Source of the DNA: Paenibacillus methanolicus | GTDB taxonomy: Bacteria > Bacillota > Bacilli > Paenibacillales > Paenibacillaceae | Reading direction: 5' to 3' | DNA length: 64,000 nt | Assembly (NCBI RefSeq): GCF_008124765.1 | Contig: NZ_VNHS01000008.1 | Span: forward strand, 372,001 to 436,000 | In this document: in pieces, positions 25,829-34,414 of the stretch | How the letters are laid out: each line of letters begins with the position of its first letter | How positions within the stretch are numbered: position 1 is the stretch's first letter | Program-made: the position numbers and the translations under genes | Notes under the pieces: model-generated | What the model saw: the letters and a program-made list of their open reading frames with translations, nothing else | What the model was told of the DNA's origin: nothing | Databases searched by the model: none

Positions 25829-27007
25829 ATGACGGCGAATGCCGTATTTATACATCATCCGGGCGCTGCCCGGTACCAATTCCACGACGATCACCCTTTT
25901 CACCCCAAACGGCTGCCGCTCGCGGCGGACTTGCTGCGGGAATCCGGCGCGCTGCAAGACGGGCATCTGCTGACGGCCGACAGCATCGACGACAGCGTGT
26001 TAGCGTTGGTCCACCGGCAAGATTACATCGATGCGGTACGGGAACTAAGCGCGGCCGCGCCTGCGCCTAGTTGGATCGAACGAGCCGAACGATATGGACT
26101 ACGGTCCGAAGACACGCCCTTCTTCGAAGGCATGCATGCAGCGGCCGCGGCGATTGCGGGCGGATCGCTCAAAGCCGCAGAGATGGTCGCCTCCGGTCAA
26201 GCGCTACATGCTTATCATATGGCCGGCGGACTTCACCATGCCTTCCCCGAGCGAGGCGCCGGCTTCTGCGTCTACAACGATGCCGCCGTGGCAATTGCGG
26301 CCGTTCGCCAGAAATACGGGATGCGAATCTTGTACGTCGATACCGATGTGCATCATGGAGACGGCGTGCAATGGGTGTTCTACAACGATCCGGACGTCTG
26401 TACGTATTCCATACACGAGACGGGTAAATATTTATTCCCCGGCACGGGCTTTGTCCATGAGCGAGGGAGCGAGCACGGGTTCGGCACAAGCTTCAACATC
26501 CCCGTCGAGCCGTATACGGAGGATGAGTCTTGGCTGGAGAGTTTCCGGCTCTCGCTCGAAAAAGTAACCGCTTCCTTTAAGCCGGACATGATCGTTAGCC
26601 AGCATGGATGCGATGCCCATGCGCTGGACCCGCTCTCTCATGTTCATTGCAGCATGCGTATCTATCAGGCGATGCCGGCCATTATTCATGAGCTCGCTCA
26701 CCGCTATTGCGGAGGCCGCTGGGTAGCCATCGGCGGCGGCGGCTATGACATTTGGCGCGTCGTACCGCGAGCATGGTCGCTCGTCTGGATGGAGATGACG
26801 AATCACCCCATCAGCGCCAAGCTCGCCGCAGCAGGTCATAATGAGCCTCTTCCGGCTTCCTGGATTGAACGATGGGCTGCCGAGAGCCCGGAGACGTTGC
26901 CGACGCACTGGCTTGACGAAGTCGACGGCTGGACGCCGATGCCGCGCCGATCGGAAATTACCGAACGGAATCGCCATACCGTTCAAATCGCGCTGCAGCA
27001 TCTATAG
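25829..27007 (+). CDS. acuC: Acetoin utilization protein AcuC, class I HDAC-like deacetylase
   Basis: AcuC removes acetyl groups from AcsA and reactivates it, opposing AcuA. The 392-residue protein shows the histone-deacetylase fold: HPFHPKRL near 22-29, the catalytic histidine pair in GGLHHAFPERGAGFCVYND (133-151), metal ligands in DTDVHHGDG (171-179), and GGGGYDIWRVVPRAW near the C-terminus. ATG at 25829 is chosen; the in-frame upstream extension overlaps acuA. In Bacillus acuB lies between acuA and acuC, but here it is absent. A terminator follows. Confidence 0.94.
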   Translation: MTANAVFIHHPGAARYQFHDDHPFHPKRLPLAADLLRESGALQDGHLLTADSIDDSVLALVHRQDYIDAVRELSAAAPAPSWIERAERYGLRSEDTPFFEGMHAAAAAIAGGSLKAAEMVASGQALHAYHMAGGLHHAFPERGAGFCVYNDAAVAIAAVRQKYGMRILYVDTDVHHGDGVQWVFYNDPDVCTYSIHETGKYLFPGTGFVHERGSEHGFGTSFNIPVEPYTEDESWLESFRLSLEKVTASFKPDMIVSQHGCDAHALDPLSHVHCSMRIYQAMPAIIHELAHRYCGGRWVAIGGGGYDIWRVVPRAWSLVWMEMTNHPISAKLAAAGHNEPLPASWIERWAAESPETLPTHWLDEVDGWTPMPRRSEITERNRHTVQIALQHL

Positions 27008-27015
27008 AACAAAAG

Positions 27016-27061
27016 AAAGGCTAGCCGACGAACTCGCGAAGAGTCGTCATGGCTAGCCTTT
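27016..27061. terminator. Bidirectional terminator between acuC and mtnN
   Basis: AAAGGCTAGCC (27016-27026) pairs with GGCTAGCCTTT (27051-27061), with an inner GACGA/TCGTC extension. It serves two convergent genes. Confidence 0.82.
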
Positions 27062-27066
27062 GTCCT

Positions 27067-27771
27067 TTACATATGCTGAATCATATCATCGATAATCTTG
27101 TGGGAATTAACGGAGGCCTCGACCGTAAACTCGGCGAAGTTCACGTGAGCCGAACCGTCGGCCTTGTCCGACATCGCGCGAATGACGACGAATGGAATCT
27201 CGTTCATCGCGCATACTTGCGCTAATGCCGCGCCTTCCATCTCCGCGCATGCGCCGCCCAGATCCTCGTAGAGCGAACGCACCGTATCCCGCGAAGCGAT
27301 GAATTGGTCGCCGGACAGCACCTTCCCCTGCACGCTCCGTCCCGGGAAATGGCGCTCGCTGGCGGCGATCGCCAGCTCGACGAGCGAGGCATCCGCTTGC
27401 CATTCCGAGACATCTTGGAATGGAATATGACCGCGAGCAAAACCGAGCGGCGTTACGTCCATATCATGCTGCAAGCAGCTTGACGAAACGACGATGTCGC
27501 CGATATTCAAGTCCGGATCGACTGCGCCTGCAACGCCCGTGAACAGCACGCAATCGACGCCCCCGTCGATCAACAGCTGCGTGCAAACCGCGGCATTCAC
27601 TTTGCCGACGCCGGACTTGCAGAACACGACTTCGCGGCCATGGAACTTGCCTTCCACGTAAGTAATGCCGGCTTTCGTGAAGGAGCCTGTCTTCTCCACA
27701 TGCTGATGAAGAAGCTCGATCTCTTCGACCATCGCTCCGATAATGCCAATTTTCTTAAAGTTGCTCGTCAT
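27067..27771 (-). CDS. mtnN: 5'-methylthioadenosine/S-adenosylhomocysteine nucleosidase
   Basis: The 234-residue enzyme cleaves MTA and SAH to adenine and the thioribose product, for methionine salvage and methyl-cycle detoxification. Family residues are visible: GAMVEEIE (12-19) with the catalytic glutamate, FTGVAGAVDPDLNIGDIVV near 77-95, AEMEGAALAQVC near 172 and SDKADGSA near 197 with the catalytic aspartate. Its ATG overlaps the stop of ccpA (TAATG), so it is the second gene of a ccpA-mtnN transcript ended by the hairpin at 27016-27061. Confidence 0.95.
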   Translation of the reverse strand: MTSNFKKIGIIGAMVEEIELLHQHVEKTGSFTKAGITYVEGKFHGREVVFCKSGVGKVNAAVCTQLLIDGGVDCVLFTGVAGAVDPDLNIGDIVVSSSCLQHDMDVTPLGFARGHIPFQDVSEWQADASLVELAIAASERHFPGRSVQGKVLSGDQFIASRDTVRSLYEDLGGACAEMEGAALAQVCAMNEIPFVVIRAMSDKADGSAHVNFAEFTVEASVNSHKIIDDMIQHM

Positions 27772-28775
27772 TATTTGGCGCTTACCGATTGACGTTTGAC
27801 GATTTCGTGCGGAAGCACGACTTTCGCATGGTCAACGTTTTCCTTCTTCATTAATTTGGTGAGCAAACGCATGGACACGGCGCCGATATCATACATCGGC
27901 TGCGCGACTGCCGTCAGCTGCGGACGTACCATCGATGCCATGCGGCTATTGTCGACGGATATAACCGACATATCCTGCGGTACTTTCAATCCGGAATCCT
28001 GGATGCTGTGAATCGCGCCGATCGCCATCTCGTCCGTTGCCGCGAATACGGCCGTCGGACGGTTCTCCAGACCGAGGAAATACTTCATGGCTTCAGTACC
28101 GGATTCATACCGGTAGTTGCCGATACGTACCAAGTCCTCGTCGTAGGTGATGCCGGCAGTCTCGAGCGCGCGCTTATATCCTTGGAAACGCGCAAAACCG
28201 TTAGCCGGATCTTGCAGCGTGCCGCTGATCATGCTGATCCGGGTATGCCCTTCGTTAATCAGAGCTTGTACCGCATCGAATGCAGCCGCTTCGTGATCGA
28301 TGTCTACGGATGGAATCAGTCCGTTCTCGTCCGTCGTCGCACAGAGGACAATCGGCACGTTCGCGGTCTTAAACGCTTGCAAGTGCTCGTCCGTCACGGC
28401 GCCGCCCATGAACAGCAGGCCGTCGACCTGCTTCTCCAGGAGCGTGTTGATGACGCGGATTTCTTTCTCTTTGCGCTTATCCGCGTTGCACAAAATGATG
28501 TTGTAATGATACATATTCGCTATGTCTTCGATTCCGCGCGCCACTTCCGCGAAAATCGCGTTCGAAATATCGGGAATGACGACGCCAACCGTCGTCGTCT
28601 TCTTGCTAGCCAAGCCGCGCGCAACGGCATTCGGGCGGTATCCGAGTCTCTCTATGGCTTCGAATACTTTCTTGCGAGTCTGCGGCTTCACGTTCGGGTT
28701 GTTGTTCACGACCCGCGAAACAGTCGCCATCGAAACGCCAGCTTCTCTTGCTACATCATAAATGGTTACCGTCAC
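27771..28775 (-). CDS. ccpA: Catabolite control protein A (LacI family)
   Basis: CcpA, with Ser46-phosphorylated HPr or Crh, binds cre sites and mediates carbon catabolite control. From GTG at 28775 (GGAGAGAAGG upstream) the protein is 334 residues and begins [20 protein letters not shown], nearly identical to the canonical CcpA start; an ATG five codons earlier has no ribosome site. The hinge helix [20 protein letters not shown] is typical. The effector domain contains [18 protein letters not shown] and ends [20 protein letters not shown]. It lies beside acsA-acuA-acuC, as in Bacillus, and cotranscribes mtnN. Confidence 0.95.
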   Translation of the reverse strand: MTVTIYDVAREAGVSMATVSRVVNNNPNVKPQTRKKVFEAIERLGYRPNAVARGLASKKTTTVGVVIPDISNAIFAEVARGIEDIANMYHYNIILCNADKRKEKEIRVINTLLEKQVDGLLFMGGAVTDEHLQAFKTANVPIVLCATTDENGLIPSVDIDHEAAAFDAVQALINEGHTRISMISGTLQDPANGFARFQGYKRALETAGITYDEDLVRIGNYRYESGTEAMKYFLGLENRPTAVFAATDEMAIGAIHSIQDSGLKVPQDMSVISVDNSRMASMVRPQLTAVAQPMYDIGAVSMRLLTKLMKKENVDHAKVVLPHEIVKRQSVSAK

Positions 28776-28915
28776 GGTCCTTCTCTCCATTAGTTCAAAT
28801 TTTCAGCTCTCGCTCCGCATTACTTTACCGTAATGATACGACAAAATATTACTTTTCGCAATGATTCAGCATGATGTTGATCTAATGGCGAGGAGGTAAT
28901 ATTCTCTATTTGTCG

Positions 28916-29329
28916 TTAGGTTTGCAGTATGCCTCGGCTTAGCTGCTTCAGCCGTTTCTGAATGTCTGCAACCCAGGCTTCGTCGCCGGTGGATCGCGCC
29001 ACGGCGTATAGGTCGAGCAGCATGTTAATCCGCTCTTCGGTGAGCGGCTTCACGACCGCCGGATCCGTGCTTTTGCGCGCCTGATACGCTTCGACGAGCA
29101 AATCGGCCAGCTCATTCACTTCATTGAATAAATAAGTTTGTTTCTCGGGTTTCGCTCCCAGCTGGCCGATGAGGCCGGTCAGGTCGGGTTTGACTTCGGA
29201 AAATACTTCACTGCGGTTACATGTAGGGCATGTATAGATCGGGACATTGTCGATTTCAACCTTACCCGAGTAAATGACGGTTCGCAGCTTCATAGGCATT
29301 ACATCGCCGCATTGACAATGCTTTTGCAA
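28916..29329 (-). CDS. Zinc-ribbon (YgiT-type) protein of unknown function
   Basis: About 137 residues. The first forty form a likely zinc ribbon with four cysteines, QKHCQCGDVMPMKL and VPIYTCPTCNRSEVF, resembling the MqsA/YgiT antitoxin N-terminal knuckle. The rest is a charged helical region with NEVNELADLLVEAYQARK, without an HTH and without a toxin partner nearby. TTG at 29329 is preferred, having AAGGAG nine bases upstream; the TTG three codons earlier abuts the ribosome site. Conserved hypothetical; the antitoxin likeness is only in the zinc ribbon. Confidence 0.72.
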   Translation of the reverse strand: MQKHCQCGDVMPMKLRTVIYSGKVEIDNVPIYTCPTCNRSEVFSEVKPDLTGLIGQLGAKPEKQTYLFNEVNELADLLVEAYQARKSTDPAVVKPLTEERINMLLDLYAVARSTGDEAWVADIQKRLKQLSRGILQT

Positions 29330-29472
29330 ATTGGCCAACTCCTTCTCGTCTTAAGCTGCCGGTACCCCGCTAGCTCCAGTTCTTGACGATAAGGTATTCG
29401 ACCGGATACGTATAAAGTCCTGCATTTCGGAATTTTGTAATATTTTCATGCCGGTGAACAAGAAGGATGCGA

Positions 29473-29916
29473 TTACGATGCCCATTTTCTCCACGCGCGG
29501 CGGACGAATGGAACGGCTAGGAAGGTTACCGCAAGCGCGGCCCCGATCGTATCATTGCGCAAATCCTGGATATCGGGCGAACGACCTCCTACGAAAGATT
29601 GATGGTATTCGTCCGTAATGCCGTACAGCAGACATAAGCATACGATCAGCGCTTTAACCGTAAGTCTGTCGCCTCGACTTCCAAATCCGTAATCGAACGT
29701 AATCGCCAAAACGAAATACGCGACGAAATGCCCCCAATCAAAACTGCTCATCGCGGGGAAGAGCGCTTGAAACCAAGGCAGAAACGTGTTCATCTCGTCT
29801 CCCGTGCGCGAAGAAAGCGAAAAAATGATTCCCATCCACAGAAGCGCGGGCACGAATCGCAGCAGTCGGCGGCTGCGCGCCGCGACCTTCTTATCCTGCC
29901 GGTTGGCGGTTTGCAT
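29473..29916 (-). CDS. VanZ-family membrane protein
   Basis: From ATG at 29916 (GGAGG eleven bases upstream) the protein is 147 residues with four hydrophobic segments. VanZ features are FVPALLWMGIIFSLSSRTGD near 20-39, a conserved DWGHFVAYFVLA, and the signature GITDEYHQSFVGGRSPDIQD where the Asp-Glu-His-Gln-x-Phe run and the following Arg-x3-Asp are typical. VanZ gives low-level teicoplanin resistance in Enterococcus, but most chromosomal relatives have unknown functions; no van genes are near. The in-frame extension upstream has no support. Confidence 0.85.
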   Translation of the reverse strand: MQTANRQDKKVAARSRRLLRFVPALLWMGIIFSLSSRTGDEMNTFLPWFQALFPAMSSFDWGHFVAYFVLAITFDYGFGSRGDRLTVKALIVCLCLLYGITDEYHQSFVGGRSPDIQDLRNDTIGAALAVTFLAVPFVRRAWRKWAS

Positions 29917-30090
29917 GGCAGGTATCGCCTCCGTTACAATATGGTACAAGGTGAAACGGCAATCTCCGTCGTTCAAGACGGAGCTCGTTTCATTCCGATT
30001 AAAATACAAGAGGATTGATAGACGAGAAAGTTATCCATGCTTGTATTTGAACTAATAGGTTGTCTATCCTTATAAGGAGGTAATGAATCC

Positions 30091-30618
30091 ATGAGTTTGC
30101 AAGGAAAAACCGTGATCAGCCTGCTCGATGACGAGTTCGAAGATTTAGAATTGTGGTACCCGGTATACCGCGTCCGCGAAGAAGGCGCGACCGTCCTGTT
30201 CGCGGGACCCGAGAAGGGGAAAACCCACATCGGGAAATACGGCGTGCCGGCGACGGCCGACATGTCCTTCGATGAAATCGACAGCTCGCAAATTGCCGGC
30301 ATCCTCGTGCCGGGCGGCTGGGCGCCGGATAAACTGCGCCGCTACCCGAAGGTGCTTCAGGTCGTGCAGGAGCTCGACCTTGCCGGCAAACCGATCGGGC
30401 AGATCTGTCATGCCGGCTGGGTACTGATCTCCGCCAAAATTTTGCAAGGACGCAAGGTCACGTCGACGCCGGGTATTCGCGATGATATGGAGAATGCCGG
30501 CGCAACCTGGATCGATGAGCCGGTCGTCGTGGACGGACACTTGATCTCCGCCCGTCGTCCGCCTGATCTTCCGCCATACGCGAAAGCATTCGTCGACGCG
30601 CTGGCAGCTGTTCAATAA
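30091..30618 (+). CDS. DJ-1/PfpI family protein (type 1 glutamine amidotransferase-like)
   Basis: The 175-residue protein has the nucleophile elbow QICHAGW with C106-H107 and an upstream acidic residue in FEDLELWYP (16-24), as in PfpI/YraA/YhbO proteins. Such proteins have been described as protease, chaperone or deglycase, and the assignment is disputed. The ATG follows AAGGAGG. It is a single gene, convergent with ptsI with only 13 bases between. No signal peptide. Confidence 0.9.
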   Translation: MSLQGKTVISLLDDEFEDLELWYPVYRVREEGATVLFAGPEKGKTHIGKYGVPATADMSFDEIDSSQIAGILVPGGWAPDKLRRYPKVLQVVQELDLAGKPIGQICHAGWVLISAKILQGRKVTSTPGIRDDMENAGATWIDEPVVVDGHLISARRPPDLPPYAKAFVDALAAVQ

Positions 30619-30631
30619 CAGGTATTAGGCG

Positions 30632-32386
30632 TTACGTCGAATGCTGACCGGCGGTCGCCTCGCGTTCCGCCAATTGATTGAAATCGTGAAGCAGCTGCTT
30701 CACGGCTTCGCTGGTCCGGCAGACCATCAGGTCGTCGAACAATCTACGGCTGTTTTGCTGTTTCATGCAAAGCAGCCGTTCTTTTATGGGCAGAATGGAA
30801 TTCGCGGACATGCTAAGTTCATCCACGTCAAGCGCCAGCCAAATCGGAAGCGCGCGGATATCGCCGGCAAGTTCGCCGCATACGCCAACATGGATGCCGC
30901 CGCGCTTGGCCGCTTCGACAGTCGTCTTCAGCATACGCAGCACGGCCGGATGATAAGGTTCGTATAGATGGGAAATCTGATCGTTCATCCGATCCACCGC
31001 CAGCGTGAATTGGACCAGATCGTTCGTTCCGATACTAAAGAAGTCGACCTCGTCGGCTAACAAATCCGCGATCATGACCGCTGCCGGAAGTTCGATCATG
31101 ATCCCCACCTCGATATCGCTGCGGTGCGGAATGCCTTCCGCCACCAGCTCGCGCTTGGCCTCTTCCAGCAGCGCGTTCGCGCTTTGTACTTCCTCCACCG
31201 ACGAAATGAGCGGATACATGATTTTGACTTCGCCATATGCGCTAGCCCGCAGGATCGCTCTCAATTGCGTCTTGAACAAATCCGTCTTGTCCAGGCAAAT
31301 TCGGATCGCGCGATAACCGAGGAACGGATTCTCCTCTTCCGGCAGCTCGAAGTAATCCAGCTGCTTATCGCCGCCGATATCGAGCGTGCGGATAATGAGC
31401 GGACGTCCAGAAAGTTTCTCCGCCACGCTCCGGTAAACGTCGAATTGCTCTTCTTCCTTCGGCAGCCGATGACGATCCATGTACAGAAACTCCGTTCGGA
31501 ACAAACCCACGCCGTACGTCCCGCTCCCGAGCGCGATATCCAATTCCTTGAGCGAACTGATGTTGGCCGAGAGCTCCATCTCTTTGCCGTCCGGGGTGAC
31601 CGGCCGTATCGATGCGATGCCCTTCAGGCGATGATTCGCTTCCTGCTGTCTGCGCTGCAGTTCGGCGTAGCGTACCGTCAATTCCTCGTTCGGCTCCAAA
31701 TGAATGATGCCGGTTCCGCCGTCGATAATAAGCGTATCTCCGGTCTGTATCGGTTCCTCCACCTTGGATTCCAAGCCGACGACGAGCGGAATGCCGAGCG
31801 CCCGCGCCATGATCGAGGAATGCGAGGTCATGCTGCCTGCCATCGTCGCGATGCCGAGGACGTGGCTCGGATTCAAATGCGCGAGTTGCGACGGAGAAAG
31901 TTCCTTCGCCACCAGAATGAACGGCTGGGTGTCCAACGGCAGTGTAATCTCGGGCGCGCCAAGCAAATGCTTGAGCAGCCTGTTGCCGACGTCTTTAATG
32001 TCAAGCGCCCGTTCTTTCATATATTCGTCATCAAGCAAGTCGAACATGGTGACGAAGTGGTCGATCGCTTCTTTAACCGCCACTTCCGCCGCCTTATACT
32101 GCCGCTGGATGATCCCTTGGATCTCGTTCATGAATACCGGATCTTCCAAAATAGCCAAATGCGCGTCGAAAATATAGCTTTCTTCGGTGCCGACCACTTC
32201 GCGAAGCTCGTCTTTCATTTGCTCGATTTCGCTTTTGGAAGTCCGAATTCCCTCGTACAATCGTTCGAATTCCCGCGCCAGATCGGCGACATCTATTTTT
32301 TGTTCCGGCAGCTCCCATTCCCAGTTCGGCAGCACGAACGATTTGCCGATCGCGATGCCAGGGGAAGCTCCTATCCCTTGTATCAC
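30632..32386 (-). CDS. ptsI: PTS enzyme I (phosphoenolpyruvate-protein phosphotransferase)
   Basis: Enzyme I takes phosphate from PEP and passes it to HPr. The 584-residue protein begins IQGIGASPGIAIGKSF, has the phosphorylated histidine in GSMTSHSSIMARALGIP near 183-199, and PEP-binding motifs GLFRTEFLYMDR near 294, ELPAAVMIADLLA and FFSIGTNDLVQFTLAVDR in the C-terminal barrel. GTG at 32386 has GGAGGGG eight bases upstream, lying over the end of the permease gene. Only three bases separate it from that gene, and ptsH, normally placed here, is missing. Confidence 0.95.
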   Translation of the reverse strand: MIQGIGASPGIAIGKSFVLPNWEWELPEQKIDVADLAREFERLYEGIRTSKSEIEQMKDELREVVGTEESYIFDAHLAILEDPVFMNEIQGIIQRQYKAAEVAVKEAIDHFVTMFDLLDDEYMKERALDIKDVGNRLLKHLLGAPEITLPLDTQPFILVAKELSPSQLAHLNPSHVLGIATMAGSMTSHSSIMARALGIPLVVGLESKVEEPIQTGDTLIIDGGTGIIHLEPNEELTVRYAELQRRQQEANHRLKGIASIRPVTPDGKEMELSANISSLKELDIALGSGTYGVGLFRTEFLYMDRHRLPKEEEQFDVYRSVAEKLSGRPLIIRTLDIGGDKQLDYFELPEEENPFLGYRAIRICLDKTDLFKTQLRAILRASAYGEVKIMYPLISSVEEVQSANALLEEAKRELVAEGIPHRSDIEVGIMIELPAAVMIADLLADEVDFFSIGTNDLVQFTLAVDRMNDQISHLYEPYHPAVLRMLKTTVEAAKRGGIHVGVCGELAGDIRALPIWLALDVDELSMSANSILPIKERLLCMKQQNSRRLFDDLMVCRTSEAVKQLLHDFNQLAEREATAGQHST

Positions 32387-32389
32387 CAG

Positions 32390-34276
32390 TTAATCCCCTC
32401 CACTGCTACTACTGCTTCTCTCTTTCAGGACAACCGACATGACCGACGCTTGGCCGCGCTTTACGCTCTTAAACGGGGCATAGCTCCAAGAGCTGATCCG
32501 GTCGGCGTTCGTAATGACCATCGGCGTTGCGAGCGACTTGGCATGTTCGCGGATGAAAGGCAAGTCGAACTTGATCAGCAGCTGACCCGGCCGTACTTGA
32601 TCGCCCTCCCGGGCGACGGCGGTAAATCCTTTGCCTTTCAGTTGCGAGGTGTCGATGCCGATGTGCAGCAGAACGTCCAGCCCTTCCGGCGTCCGAATGC
32701 CGATCGCATGCATAGACGGATACACGTGAATAACCTTGCCGCTTACCGGCGACACTAGTTCCCCGCGCTCCGGAATGAAAGCCGCTCCGTCGCCGACCAG
32801 CTTGCCCGCGAAGATCGGGTCGGGCACCTCCGTCAGCGGAATCATTCGGCCTTGCATCGGCGCGCTGAACAGCACCCGCATTTGGTCCCGCCGAATCGCC
32901 TTGTCCATCTCTTCGCGTATGAGTTCGGAGTACGTGCCGAACACGATCTGCACGTTGCCTCCCCCAAGCCGGATTACGCCGGCCGCGCCCAAGTGCTTCA
33001 GCGCATTGTTGTCGATCAGCTTGTCGCTAACAACCTTCAAGCGAAGACGGGTGATGCAGGCTTCCATCTGCTGTATGTTCTCCTTGCCCCCGATCGCCTG
33101 CAAGATAAGAGGTGCTCGATACGGGATATCTCCCGCCCATTCGTCGAGCTGAGAGCCTTCCTCCCGCCCCGGCGTCGGAATACCGAAGCGTCGGATCGCC
33201 CAACGAAATAGCACGTAATAGATGAGACCAAGCCCAAGCCCGATCGGAATGAGCAGCCACCCCCTTGTAGCCAAGTGCTCGTTGATCACAAAATCGATCG
33301 CGCCTGCCGAGAAAGAGAAGCCGTGCCGGATCCCCAGCTCGAACGTCAACCACATGACAAGACCCGATAATACGGAATGGATCACGAATAAATACGGGGC
33401 CACGAACAAGAACGCGAATTCCACCGGCTCCGTCACCCCGGTTAAGAATGAGGATAATGCAGCGGACAAAAACGTAGCTTTGATCTTGGGCTTTAAATCT
33501 TCGCGGGCTTCATGAATGATGGCGAGCGCGATCGCCGGAAGCGCGAACATCATTGTCGGGTACAAACCGGCCATGAACGCGCCGGCCGTTGGATCGCCTG
33601 CGAAGAAACGCGAGAGATCGCCGAACACCATCGTGCCGTCCGCCTGCTCGTATCCGCCTACTTGAAACCAGAATACATGGCTTACCAGATGATGCAAGCC
33701 GAACACGACCAGTATGCGAAGGACGAAGCCGAACAAGAACACGCCGAAGCCGCCGCCAGACGATACAACCTCGCCAAGTTCCACCAGCATATTCTGGACG
33801 CCGGGCGCAATTCCGATCATCAGAATTCCCCATACCGCCGAAAACAAGCTAACGATCAGAGGTACAAATCGGGGTCCGCCGAAGAACTGTATGTATTCCG
33901 GGAAACGGATGGTTTTAAACCTTTCATGAAAAAAGCTCGTTACCAGGCCGATCATGACGCCGGTAAGCACGGTCGGCTGAATATCGAAGCGGCTTTGGCC
34001 GATCAAGCTGGCATAAATAAACATTCCGGCTAAGGCGGCTAATCCCGCCGCACCGGCATTGCTCGTCATGCCCATTGCGACGCCGAACGCGAATAAATAA
34101 GGCAGCCAATGAAACAAGGCCTCGCCGGCCGTATGCAAATAGCGAGGCATATCCGGCAAGCCGAAGCTGGCCCATGGCAGCACGCTCAAACTTAGCAGGA
34201 TCGCCGCGCCGGGGAGAACGATCGTTGGCAGCATCAAAGATCGACCGAGCTGCTGCAAATGCCCCATGACGTTCAT
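32390..34276 (-). CDS. PTS permease IICBA, glucose/N-acetylglucosamine family
   Basis: The 628-residue protein fuses three domains: IIC membrane domain (about 1-365, LGRSLMLPTIVLPGAAILL to LGLIYYVLFRWAIR), IIB (about 385-470, phosphorylated Cys in MEACITRLRLKV) and IIA (about 480-620, ending with the phosphorylated His in DVLLHIGIDTSQLKGKGF). It imports and phosphorylates a hexose. FSAGAIDFVINEHLA resembles the N-acetylglucosamine type (NagE/NagP) more than PtsG; the substrate is not certain. ATG with GGAGGG upstream. No LicT/GlcT-type antiterminator site is seen in the 5' region. Operon with ptsI. Confidence 0.9.
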   Translation of the reverse strand: MNVMGHLQQLGRSLMLPTIVLPGAAILLSLSVLPWASFGLPDMPRYLHTAGEALFHWLPYLFAFGVAMGMTSNAGAAGLAALAGMFIYASLIGQSRFDIQPTVLTGVMIGLVTSFFHERFKTIRFPEYIQFFGGPRFVPLIVSLFSAVWGILMIGIAPGVQNMLVELGEVVSSGGGFGVFLFGFVLRILVVFGLHHLVSHVFWFQVGGYEQADGTMVFGDLSRFFAGDPTAGAFMAGLYPTMMFALPAIALAIIHEAREDLKPKIKATFLSAALSSFLTGVTEPVEFAFLFVAPYLFVIHSVLSGLVMWLTFELGIRHGFSFSAGAIDFVINEHLATRGWLLIPIGLGLGLIYYVLFRWAIRRFGIPTPGREEGSQLDEWAGDIPYRAPLILQAIGGKENIQQMEACITRLRLKVVSDKLIDNNALKHLGAAGVIRLGGGNVQIVFGTYSELIREEMDKAIRRDQMRVLFSAPMQGRMIPLTEVPDPIFAGKLVGDGAAFIPERGELVSPVSGKVIHVYPSMHAIGIRTPEGLDVLLHIGIDTSQLKGKGFTAVAREGDQVRPGQLLIKFDLPFIREHAKSLATPMVITNADRISSWSYAPFKSVKRGQASVMSVVLKERSSSSSGGD

Positions 34277-34360
34277 CCTGACCCTCCTCTCATGGCGGCA
34301 TTGTACGTCACGCGTATTTGGATATGTATTGATGGTACGTGTTCAATCGCGCTTTGTCAA

Positions 34361-34392
34361 AAGAAAAGCGGCGGATGCCAATGATCCGCCGC
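34361..34392 (-). terminator. Terminator of the repeat-protein gene
   Basis: GCGGCGGAT (34368-34376) pairs perfectly with ATCCGCCGC (34384-34392), followed on the minus strand by TTTTCTTTTG. Confidence 0.88.
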
Positions 34393-34414
34393 TCGCTCAT
34401 ACAAAACCCCGATT

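Noticed and set aside
28916-29329. Toxin-antitoxin pair involving the zinc-ribbon protein
   Set aside because: Only the zinc ribbon resembles MqsA/YgiT; no HTH in the protein and no small toxin gene beside it.
29473-29916. Glycopeptide resistance cluster
   Set aside because: VanZ-like proteins are widespread; vanHAX-like genes are absent from the window.
31124-32758. A 544-codon open frame on the plus strand
   Set aside because: Antisense to ptsI and the end of the PTS permease gene; no ribosome site and no recognisable domain.
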